Part shown: positions 10,857-20,900 of the stretch, in pieces | Layout: each line of letters starts with the position of its first letter | Position numbering within the stretch: the stretch's first letter is position 1 | The notes under the pieces: generated by a model | Databases searched by the model: none | Told to the model about the DNA's origin: nothing | What the model saw: only the letters and a program-made list of their open reading frames with translations | Assembly (NCBI RefSeq): GCF_000142905.1 | Contig: NW_013657656.1 | Location: 344,991-408,990 of the forward strand | DNA: 64,000 nucleotides | Direction of reading: 5' to 3' | From: Thecamonas trahens ATCC 50062 | Lineage: Eukaryota; Apusozoa; Apusomonadida; Apusomonadidae | Translations under genes and position numbers: made by a program

Positions 10857-11174
10857 CCAGTCGTCTTCGACCGTAGCACCCGATCTCAGCACTGCAAGCC
10901 CGCTGTGGGCACCAGAACAACCATCACTCTTATTTTAGCTCACAAGACGGGCGGGCCACGATGTGTCTGTGAGCATCGCCCCCCTACACGCACCTCACAC
11001 GAGCTCCAGGCCTCGTCATTCCCCCAATCAGGCGGAAGAGGCAAGTCGCCCCCGCGACCACGACCTGCCCGCCCCCGCCCCCATCACACTCATACACACC
11101 TCTCACCATCCATACCACACACGCATACACCCGCACGTACACACACACGCTAGTTACACATCCCCCTCGTAGGC
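10857..11174. other. Spacer upstream of the TRAF7-like gene
   Basis: It is pyrimidine/CA-rich, with repeated ACACAC and CCCGCCCCCG motifs near 11040-11160. No gene is seen; it is probably the promoter and leader of the next gene. Confidence 0.4.
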
Positions 11175-13097
11175 ATGGCACTTGTGCCCACACGGTCTGT
11201 CTCCCCCACGCCGCGGCAGGTGGCGAAAGGCGACCAGGGTGATGCGACGAGTTCGGCAGGAAGGAGCAGCCAGACGGAGATGGGAGTTGGTGGAGATTCT
11301 GGCGGGAGCTCGAGTCAGGAGCGGCAGTCTGCCGGGAGTATGGCACGTGAGGTGGCCGAGGCCAAGGCGGCACAGGTGGCGGCCAAGGCGTCCCTGCTCA
11401 TGTATGAGGGCGTGGGCGAGATGCCCAAGCCTCAGAAGTTTGTCACGCCGCCGTCCGACTCGCTCATCTGCCCCATACATCTGGGCCTGTTTGTGGAGCC
11501 GGCCATTGCGCGGTGTGGACACACGTTCTGCCGCGAGTGCATTCTCGAGTCGCTCGACCACATGGCCCAGTGCCCGGTCGATGCGCAGCCGTTGGAGAAG
11601 GACATGCTGGTACCGAATCTGGCGGTCAAGGGCCAGATCAACGACCTGATTGTTTTCTGCCCCTACGGCCTCAAACAGGCCGACAATGCTGACGATCTCG
11701 GCCTTGACGACCAGTGGGTTGTCGATGAGCTCGGCTGCTCGGCGAGGCTGCGCATCGGTGACCTGGCGGCGCATGAGCGCGAGTGCGAGTTCCGTCCGGT
11801 CGTCTGCCCCAACTCGGTCAAGTGCGGTCTGCTCCGTGCGGCGGCGCTCGAGGCGCATCTGGAGACATGCGGGCGGATTGGGTGTCCCAACGCTGTCATA
11901 GGGTGCGACTTTGAGTCGACGATCGCAGGCGTGGAAGAGCACCTGCCCGGTTGCAAGTTTGAGGCGATGAAGGACGTGATGGCGGCGACCAACGCGCAGT
12001 TTACCGAGCTCAAGGACATGCTTGTGCTCAAGGACCGCGAGATTGCGCTGCTGACACAAACGGTGCTCGACCTCTCACATAAGCTCGAAAACTTGGCTGG
12101 CAACATCGAGCACAAGCTCGACATCTATGACCAGACCATCTGCAAAATGCACATCTCCATTGAGGACACGCGGAGGCAGGTGGGTCACTCGCTCGACGAA
12201 ATCACCATGGTCAAGCAGCGTATCGGCTCCGAGGCCGACACTCAGATCTACCCGCACCTCTACCGCTGCAAGGGCACGGTCTCGGGCCACTCGGGCCCGG
12301 TGTGGACGCTTGCTGCCACCGAGACGCTTCTCTTTTCGGGCTCGTCCGACGAGACCATCCGCGTCTGGTCGCTGGCGACGTACCAGTGCCTGCACACGCT
12401 CGAGGGCCACAACGGCATTGTCCATGCCCTGGTGGTGTACCACGGAGTCGACGGCGACATGCTCATCTCGGGCTCATCCGACTGTACCATCCGAGTGTGG
12501 GACGTGACCTCGTTCGAGTGCGTCCGCACCATCGACACCAACGAGAACGTGTGCACGCTTGCGGTCCACAACAACTTGCTCTTTGCCGGCACGCTCAAGC
12601 AGATCCTCGTTCACGACCTCGAGACCTTTGAGATTGTGCACGAGCTCAAGGACCACAACCACTGGGTCCGGGCCATGACCATCCACGAGAATGTCCTCTA
12701 CGCTGGATCGTACAACACCATCAAGGCGTGGGACCTAACCGACTTTACCTGCAAGGCCACCATCCAGTGCTCCGACGGATCGGTCTACTCACTTGCCGTC
12801 ACCGGCCCGTACCTGGTCTCGGGCACGTTTGAGAACCGGGTCCAGGTCTTTGAGCGTACTTCGCACGAGCTCGTCCACTCGCTGCAGGGCCACATCGGCA
12901 CTGTCTATGCAGTCATCGCCGTCCCGGGCTACGTCTTCTCAGGCTCGTACGACAACACCGTCAAGGTGTGGAACATCAAAACTTGGCAGTGTGTCCAGAC
13001 GCTTGTCCGCCACACCTCGTCGGTCGACGCCCTCATCTTTGCCCACAACAAGCTCTTTTCCGGCTCTGCCGACAACTCGATCAAGGTCTGGCAATAG
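11175..13097 (+). CDS. TRAF7: TRAF7-like RING / TRAF-zinc-finger / WD40 E3 ligase
   Basis: Predicted cytosolic ubiquitin ligase of 640 residues, near the length of animal TRAF7. In order: a C3HC4 RING at about 98-140 (CPIHLGLF, CGHTFCRECI, CPVD), TRAF-type zinc fingers at about 195-260 (HERECEFRPVVCPN), a coiled coil at about 265-335, and seven WD40 repeats at about 358-640. Blade motifs such as DHNHWVRAM and GSVYSLAV follow TRAF7 blade for blade, closer than other RING-WD40 proteins. All RING zinc ligands are present, so it should be active. In animals TRAF7 acts in MEKK3/JNK signalling; that role here is inference only. Confidence 0.92.
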   Translation: MALVPTRSVSPTPRQVAKGDQGDATSSAGRSSQTEMGVGGDSGGSSSQERQSAGSMAREVAEAKAAQVAAKASLLMYEGVGEMPKPQKFVTPPSDSLICPIHLGLFVEPAIARCGHTFCRECILESLDHMAQCPVDAQPLEKDMLVPNLAVKGQINDLIVFCPYGLKQADNADDLGLDDQWVVDELGCSARLRIGDLAAHERECEFRPVVCPNSVKCGLLRAAALEAHLETCGRIGCPNAVIGCDFESTIAGVEEHLPGCKFEAMKDVMAATNAQFTELKDMLVLKDREIALLTQTVLDLSHKLENLAGNIEHKLDIYDQTICKMHISIEDTRRQVGHSLDEITMVKQRIGSEADTQIYPHLYRCKGTVSGHSGPVWTLAATETLLFSGSSDETIRVWSLATYQCLHTLEGHNGIVHALVVYHGVDGDMLISGSSDCTIRVWDVTSFECVRTIDTNENVCTLAVHNNLLFAGTLKQILVHDLETFEIVHELKDHNHWVRAMTIHENVLYAGSYNTIKAWDLTDFTCKATIQCSDGSVYSLAVTGPYLVSGTFENRVQVFERTSHELVHSLQGHIGTVYAVIAVPGYVFSGSYDNTVKVWNIKTWQCVQTLVRHTSSVDALIFAHNKLFSGSADNSIKVWQ

Positions 13098-13418
13098 TGC
13101 TCCGTCTGGCCATCGATCGCAACCGCTGCGACCACCCACTCCCCCAGATCCCCACATGCGAACTGTAGTGAGGGCCGCTTCTTAGCCTTGTCTCTCACCC
13201 CGCTAGACCGTGGCTTTCCTTCCGGCCCAATGAACGTTGTGTCTCCTTGGCTGCCACGCCCCGGCGAGGAGAGCCGGCAACCGCCGCCGAACCGGATTCG
13301 GTTGCCAGCACCAAGCCGCAGGTCAGCAAGGGCAAGGAGGCGCAACGTCAGCCACCTCACGTGACCACACACACACATAGACATAGACATAGACATAGCC
13401 TCATAAGAGCATCTCTAC

Positions 13419-13667
13419 ATGTCACGGAGAAGGACACCCGCACCGCCAGCCGAGGAGGAAGCCGAGGCGAAGAAGCCCGAACTGCCGCCGTATGGCCTTG
13501 TCGAACCGTTTGGCGATGCCTCGGTCGGCGTGTACCATGACAACAAGTGGGTCATGGTTCCTGTGGAGCCTCGCCGGCAAAAGGAGCCCTCGCTGCGTAT
13601 GTTCTGGGCGGCGGCTACTCCGTATGAGCCCAAGCTGAAGAAGAAGCGGAGGAAGAAGAAGAAGTAG
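13419..13667 (+). CDS. Small Lys-rich hypothetical protein (82 aa)
   Basis: Not recognised. It starts with MSRRRTPAPP. The middle resembles a short globular stretch (GVYHDNKWVMVPVEP), and it ends in a dense Lys/Arg run like a nuclear or nucleolar signal. Codon use matches the neighbours and the ATG follows a typical spacer. A hexanucleotide repeat (ACATAG, about 13375-13397) sits directly upstream. It may be a genuine small basic protein; a function cannot be assigned. Confidence 0.5.
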   Translation: MSRRRTPAPPAEEEAEAKKPELPPYGLVEPFGDASVGVYHDNKWVMVPVEPRRQKEPSLRMFWAAATPYEPKLKKKRRKKKK

Positions 13668-14043
13668 TTGTCGTCGAGCTTGTCTGCGGGCTCGTCGTTG
13701 AGCTCGTCGTCGTCGCGTTGTCTCTCGCAGGGTCAGGCCCATCAGACTGCCGTCGTCGACGTCGTCGTTGTTGTCGCCGTCGCCGTTGTTGCCGTCGCCG
13801 GATCGGTCGCCATCGCTGGTTTCATTGCCATCGCCATTGCCATCACCATTGCCATCGCCTTCGCTGACCGGTGTGTGGCACGGCTCGGCTGTTCGGCTCA
13901 TCGATGGCTGGTCGAAGGAGGCAAGAGGGAGAGCTGGACAGGGGTTTCATACTATAGTAAAAGGGAAAGAGAGTGTTTGGTGATGGAACGGCCAGCGGAT
14001 GAGAGGGCGAGTGGGGTCCGCGCAACGACAAGCCAAAGAGCGA
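13668..14043. other. Spacer with imperfect trinucleotide repeats
   Basis: It holds long stretches of GTCGTC/GCCGTC and GCCATT/GCCATC units (about 13750-13860). No gene is supported on either strand. It separates the convergent small basic gene and RasGAP gene. Confidence 0.5.
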
Positions 14044-16616
14044 CTACTCGTTGAACCAAGCTGAGATCTCGGCCTGCTTCGTTGCGACAAAGGCCATGAT
14101 AAAGTCGACAGAGTCGGCTTTGGAGAGAACGCCTTCGGGCGTCTTGCCACCGATGGTCGGGTGGGGGAGAAAGGTGGTGTCCTGGTTATCAAAGATGAGC
14201 TCGGAGTGGACCTCGACCATGGATGTGGGGAAAAAGCCGACTTCGTCCGAGTCGACGAGCCGGCCGTGAAGCCAGCGCATGTCCGAGGTCGGCTTGACCT
14301 TGTCGAGCATCTGGTTAACCTCAAAGGACAGCTCGTCGTCGCGCTTGCCGTGAAAGGGGAAGAGCGGACGGGCGACCGAGACCATGCGGCCGCCGACGGC
14401 GAGGAGTGCCTGGAGGGCAAAGTCCATCTTTGGGGCAAGGGCGTCGAGCGTGAGGTTGAGAGCCTTCATGTACGGCGAGAGGGTGCCAAACTTTGCGCCG
14501 TTGGCCAGCTTTTGGATGGCCTTAGTGGTGAGCACCAGAGCTTTGCTCTCGCCGCGGCTCGGTGGCGCCGCAATGACGCCAAACTTATCGGCGAGATGAC
14601 GGCCGGACAGACAAAGCGGAGGAAGAAGAGCGAGCCGGTGACGGTGCGGCACTCGTTGGGGAACTTGTGCTGGGTTGCGGCAAAGAGGGACTTGAGCAGG
14701 AACTTGACCAAATCGGGCACCTCAGCGACACGCGACATGACCGACGACGCAAGCATCATGACGCCGGAGCACATAGCAGCAAGGGCGTGACAGACGGCGG
14801 CAAGGTCGACACCGTCGGTGCTACTCAGGCAACTGGCAAGAGGCGGCTCGCCGAGAGCAGCTTCCATGATCCGCCGCTGCTCAAAGTCGGTCTCGGCAGC
14901 GGTCATTGCGGCGTTGAGAATCCACTCCAAGGCGTCGTCGGTCAGCTCGCCAGAGAACGCCTTAGCGGTGGCATACGCCTCGGCATGGCTCTGGATGTAG
15001 GCGACGGGCTCGGCCATGGTGGCATGGAGAAAGTCGCCGCCGGCAGCGTTGAGGACGGCGGTGATGACCTTGGTTGAGAGGGTGTTGCCGCGGAAGAGCG
15101 AGAGCGCAAGCTCGCGCGGCGTCTTGCGAACCTCGTAGTTGACCAGCATCTGAATGAGTGGCAAGAGGCGGCGGTCGTCGTCGAATACTCTGATGCATGG
15201 CCAGACGAGGGTGTCGGCCTCGGACGAGGTGGCGACCGAGACGAGGACCGAGAGCAAGGTCCCGTACTGGTCGGTGAGCACGTTCTCAAAGGCGTCGGCA
15301 TCGTCGGTGGTGAGCCAAGAGAGAATGGCCGAGTGATCCTCGGCCTTGAGCTCGTGGTTCTCCTTCTCGTGCTTGAACATCGAACCGAGTTTCTGCGACA
15401 TGCGCGACATCCACTTGGGCTTGCGCGCAGAGTTGTCAGACCGCAGCCGCTCCTCGCCAAGCTCGAGGAACTGTTGGTAGATCGAGGGAAAGTGCGACAT
15501 GGTCGACACGCACACGTCTTTGGACAGGACGCAGACGGCAACGTCCGAGACGGCCTTGACCGACGCTGTCCGCTTCTTCTCCAGAAACAGCGCAATCTCG
15601 CCGAAAAACTGGCCAGCAATCAAGCGTGGGTTCTCACGGGCAACTCGCTTGGGCAGTTCGATCTCGACCACGCCCGAAACTAGAAAGTACATGGCCGTGC
15701 CCTTGCCGCCGACCTTGACAACGTACTCGCCGGGCTTATAGTGCTCAATGACAACCTCTTGCAGTAGACGGTCCAAAAACCGCACGCTCTCGGTCACATA
15801 CTTTGAGTCAATAGTGAGCGACATCCGCCGCTTGCGCATCCGACGCTGCGACGCCCCAAGGTCGGCAATCGGCCGCGGCGAGAGCTTGGTCCCGGCCGAT
15901 GAGACAGACGCCGAGCTCACTGCCGACGCCAGGCTCGCCGCCGACGTCGCACTTGCCGCCGACAGCGAGCCGCCGTCGAGACCTTTGCCGGTTCCGCTAG
16001 AGCTTAGCCGTGACCAGTGCGGCTGCTTGGCCGCAGGCACGGCCGAATCAGACGAGCTCGAGCTCGTTCCACCGTCGTTGGCAAAGCCAGAGCTTGCGCT
16101 GGATCCCGAGCTTGAGCTTGAGGCGTCGTCCGAGTCAGAGGTACTCGAACTGGTGGTCGAGTGGTCACCAGTGCTAGACGAGCTCGAGTTCGAGCCGCCC
16201 GAGCCACCGGACGAGTCGATGGCCCCGCGCATGGCGCTAATGTCGATCGAGGCCGACGATGTCCGGGCGATGGTAATCTGGACGCCGAGTGGCGGCAGGG
16301 TCGAGGCCGAGCCAATGGTGGTCAGGCCGGGTGGGGCCGAGCCGAGAATAGCCTCGGTATCGTGCGAGCCGTCTATGTTGCGCTGAGCGACTTCGGCGAG
16401 CGAGGCCGAGGAGACAGTGGAGACGTTGACGCCAACGAGCCAGTCACGCGGCGGAAGAACACGTAGTGCAGATGGACGATGGGGTATGATAGGCGTCACC
16501 GTGGCACAGGGCTCGTCGTCAGACAGAGCACCTTCCTCACGGTCGACAGCTAGCGTCCGTGAGAGAAGCAGAGCTTGCTTCAACTCCAATGAGGCCACAT
16601 CATTGTCGGAGGCCAT
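14044..16616 (-). CDS. Cyclic-nucleotide-binding RasGAP (frameshifted assembly)
   Basis: Predicted Ras GTPase-activating protein of about 857 residues with an attached cyclic-nucleotide sensor. The N-terminus (1-270) is Ser/Ala-rich and disordered. Residues about 280-395 form a cNMP-binding domain with the phosphate cassette FGEIALFLEKKRTASVKA, including its Glu and Arg. The RasGAP domain (about 450-760) has the arginine-finger region LFRGNTLSTKVITA and the FLR-type motif FFLRFVCPAVISP. At 14589/14590 one base seems missing: adding it joins VISP to DKFGVIAAPP and runs on through ALVLTTKAIQKLANGAKFG to the stop at 14044. The 23-residue tail read in the unshifted frame is a shadow. The gene diverges from the SH3/DH-PH gene. 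Confidence 0.87.
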
Positions 16617-17919
16617 GGTCCCGTACAGAGAGAGCGAGAGAGAGACAGAGACAGAGAGACAGACAGACTCAGTGCCCCCCCTGTTACAGCCACCCCTCTT
16701 GTGAAGTGCGCTAACACTTCCCTTAACTTAGGGGAGGGGTGGGATGACCGATGAGCTCCCCCTCTCCTTGTTCAAGGCGGGAGGGGGAAGGGGGGGTCCG
16801 GGAGTGTGCCTGGAGGCAATTCGGATCGGCCGCAAAAAACTCGTCGAGGTGTATGAAAAGGGAGAGAGAGACCCACGCCGCTGTCAGCGGTCTTTTTTTC
16901 ACGGCAAAGAACACGGGGCAGAGAGGGAGGAGGAGAGGGAGGGGAGGATACGCGGGGGGGAGGGGGGGGGGGGGAGGGAGGGGGGTAACCATCGATATTC
17001 ATCAAGTTGTTGTTCATGTTGTCAATTGAAAGGCAGGCAAGAAACAACCAACAAGTCAGGTCCGAGAGGGAGGGAAGGGAGGGGAGACACAGATGTAGGT
17101 CGGTGTTGGGATGCTCGGCTCGATGAGAGTTCAGTTTGAGGGTTGAGGGCTGAGTGAGAGGCTATGCTTGGTAGATTGCAGTGGGTGGTGAGGGAGAAGG
17201 CGGGTACGGGTGGTGAGTGTCTGGGCTTCATCTCGAGTCTGCTGCCTCAAGTGTGCGTCTGGGCTGAGCCGAGGGAGCAACCACTACAGCAACCACCAAC
17301 TACATCACGCCCACACAAGGATCGACGTGTTTCAACAGCACCTCATACCCGCATTGACATAACAGCAAGCGATGGCGAGGCGGGTGACTGCGGAAGGAGG
17401 AAGGAAGAGGGGGGGGAGGAGGGAGGGGGGGGGGGGGGGGGGGGGGGGAGACAACAAGGCGACGAACGACGTACCAACCACGCGCCGNNNNNNNNNNNNN
17501 NNNNNNNNNNNNNNNNNNNNNNNNNNNNNNNNNNNNNNNNNNNNNNNNNNNNNNNNNNNNNNNNNNNNNNNNNNNNNNNNNNNNNNNNNNNNNNNNNNNN
17601 NNNNNNNNNNNNNNNNNNNNNNNNNNNNNNNNNNNNNNNNNNNNNNNNNNNNNNNNNNNNNNNNNNNNNNNNNNNNNNNNNNNNNNNNNNNNNNTTGAGG
17701 GGGGGGGGGGGGGGGGAGGACAACAATGGCAAGGGACTCAAACCCAATCGGCCGCACGCGCGTCGGTTGGGACGACGAACCAACAACGACCAACAGCCGC
17801 CAGCAGCACCGCCAATAGACGCCTGGGTCACAGAGCCAGGGTCAAGCACGTAGGCAGGCGATAACACTCGTCAGCAGAGCCGGACAGACGAAGACGGCAT
17901 TGGTGCGAGAGCAGCAGCC
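16617..17919. other. Divergent spacer with polypurine tracts
   Basis: Shared upstream region of the RasGAP and SH3/DH-PH genes. It contains an AGAGAC-type repeat (about 16630-16665), G-rich tracts (about 16920-16985, 17400-17450 and 17698-17716) and a run of unresolved bases. No gene is convincing here. Confidence 0.5.
17488..17694. other. Assembly gap (207 N)
   Basis: An unbroken run of N. Both flanks are near-pure G: about 17408-17449 on the left and 17698-17716 on the right. The gap therefore probably hides more of the same homopolymer-rich DNA. Confidence 0.98.
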
Positions 17920-20900
17920 ATGGCTACGGCGAGTGTAGACTCGTTGCTGAAAGAGTAGGTGGGCGGGAGGAGAGGGGGGAGAGGGGGGAAGGGGTGGGGG
18001 TGGGGTGGGGGGAACTCACAGGGGCTGTGTGGGGAATGGGGCTGTGTGGGGAATATAGGCTGGTGGTGGCAAGGAAGGAGGTAGAGGAGCTGGAGCGGCT
18101 GGTGGGGAAGGAGCCGGGAGGTGGTGGTGGTGGTGGTGCGGAGAAAGAGCTGCAGGTGGGGAGAAACAGGGTGACGACGTTGACGGCGGCGTTGGAGCGG
18201 CTGGGCGCAACGCGGGCGGAGATCGAAGCGACGGACGGCCCGAGTGCTCGGGATCGGTTGGAGCTGCTGACAGGCGAGTCATTTGTGCTGTACGGCTTGG
18301 CGCTGCACGACTACGCGCCTACCGATGATGGTGCGGTTGGGTTTCACCGCGACGATCTGCTGTGCATTTCGGTCCGGGGCGGCGAGGGCGAGTGGTGGAT
18401 GGCCAAGGTCGGCTTGACCGGCCCACGAGGAGCCATTCCAGGCTCATATGTCGAGGTTGTGTCGCCGGAAGTAGCTCTGTCGGTTGCGCAGGCGAGCGCA
18501 GGCGAGGCCAAGGGCAAGACCAAGAGCAAGGGCAAGACCAAGGGCAAGACCAAGGGCAAGGGTAAGGACAAGACCAAAGGCAAGGGCAAGGCTGGTGCTG
18601 GCACGTACACAGTTGTTGCTGCCTACGACTTTGCGCCTGCTGCCGACCAGGCGACCGCCATCCCGCTGGTCAAGGGCAGGCGGTACATTGTGACCGACGG
18701 AGTCTCGTCCACCGAGTGGTTGTACGGGTACCCAGAGGACGGATCAGCAAGCAAGCAAGGCGACTTTCCGGCAGCGTTTGTGATCCGCGACGACGAGCCG
18801 ACAATCGACGAGTCCGAGCCGGCGTATGGTGTTGTACAGGCCGACTACACGCCGGCGGCCGACGTGGAGAACGGCCTGCGGCTGCGCAAGGGCGAGTTTG
18901 TCGTCCTCACTGATGCTGCCGACAGCGGGTGGTGGCTTGGCTACGCTGACACCGACGCGAGCAAGACTGAAGGTGTCTTCCCGGCCAGCTTTGTCAAGAA
19001 GCTCTCGGCAGCCGACTACCAAACGCTGACCGACAACGCGCGCGCGTCGGTGGCGCCGGAGACCGTGCTCGCCGAGCTAGAGCCTGGAGAGAAGGCCGTG
19101 GCTCGGTACGACTACGCTCCTGATGCCTCGCTCGACTCGGCGCTGCCGCTGACCAAGGGCGACATCATCTTCCTCACCGACTTAACCGACGCCAAGTGGT
19201 GGGTCGGGGTCCGCCGGTCGGATCCGCACCTGCTCGAGGGTGCATTTCCAGCAAGCTATGTCAAGAAAATCTCCGACGATAAGTACGCCAAGCTCGTCTC
19301 GCGCGCTGAGCGCAAGAACGCATCGTCGATCAAGGGCAAGGACAAGGCCAAGGCCAAAGACAAGGCCAAGGCCAAGAACTCGCACGCGGCCGAGCCTGTG
19401 TCCAGCCCCGCGCCCACCGACATTCCTGCTGATGCTCCTGCCGAGGCCGACTTGCTGTCGGATGTGACCCATCTGGAGTCGAGCCTCGAAAAAGCTCTGG
19501 TCCAGTTTGACTACACGCCTGACGCGTCGATCAACGGCGGTATGCCGCTGGTCAAGGGTGAGCTCGTCCTCCTCACCGACGCCGGCAACAGTGACTGGTG
19601 GCTCGGCATTCGGCGGGCAGACCCTACTCTCGCCGAAGGCGTCTTTCCCGCAAACTACGTCAAGAAGATCACCGACGCAAAGTACCAGCGGGTGCTCAAC
19701 CGCGGCTCGACCTCGCACTCGCAAAAGTCCAAGAAGAGCAAGAAGGTCAAGGCCAAGTCCAAGGCCAAGGCTGCAGTCGAGACGAGCAAGAGTGTTCAGT
19801 TTGCCGAGCATCCGCCGTCGGACAAGGCTCGTCGCAAGGTCAGGCGCCGCAAGCCGACGGCTTCAGGCCACCACAAGGCTGTCGACTCGATGGTGGCACC
19901 GCTCATGGAAAAGCGTCGCGGGTTTGTTGCCGAGCTGGCAGCAACAACAGACGAGGAAGAGAAAGACGACCTCCGGAGTCAGATTGCGGACATCACTGAG
20001 ACGCTGCTGATGCTCGGAGTAACCAAGACCGACATGGACGCGCCTCCCCGGAGCTCACAGGTCGAGTACGAGTACGTGTACGAAGAGGACGAGCCGGTAC
20101 CTCCGATGCAGCCCGAATCTGCACGCAGTGAGCCCAAGCCGCTGTCGGTAACGCCGAGCGTCGGCAAATCTGGTCCAAGTGGAGCCCAGCCGGCAGAGGC
20201 AGCGCCGAGCAAGTCTGGAGCGAGCGAGGCCAAAAAGAACGAAGTGCTCACGCTGTATCAGGTGTCCGACGACGATGATGATGAAGATGATGACGACGAG
20301 GCAATTGAGTCTGGTGCGCAAGCTGGAGGTGGAGTGACCTCGTCCGAGTCAGACGTAGACCTCTCGTCACCGGGTGCGCGCGCTGTGCTGGGTACACTTC
20401 TTAAGCGGGAGGAGGCGCTGCTGGAGACGCTCTCGCTGTTGCTGGACGAGGTGCAGCCGTACCTGATGCGAGCCGAGTTTATCTCGGCCGAGCACGCGGA
20501 CGTCCTCTTCTTTGGCCTCGATCTGATCCGTGAGGAGCACGTCAAGTTTGTTGGACAGTTTGCTGGTGAGCGGCGGTCCGGGTCGGCGTCGGTGTCGGCG
20601 TATGCCAAGGCGTTTGCGGCACACATGGCTGACGCTGAGTACCGCAGCGAGGTCCTCGACCTGTACCTAGAGTTTTTCCAGCGGTCGGTTGTGCACGCCG
20701 GTGAGCATGCGGCTGCGCAGCCGGACATGGTGGTGGAGCTGGCCGAGCACGGGGTTGCGCCGCGCAACCGCGACGGCCGCGAGCTTTCGGGCCTCCTGTA
20801 CCTGCCGTTCAAGCACTACGCTGGATACGCAATGTCGTTTGAGCGGCTGCTCGCCGAGACGCCTGCGTCGTCGCAAGACTACGCGCCAGTCTCGCAGGCA

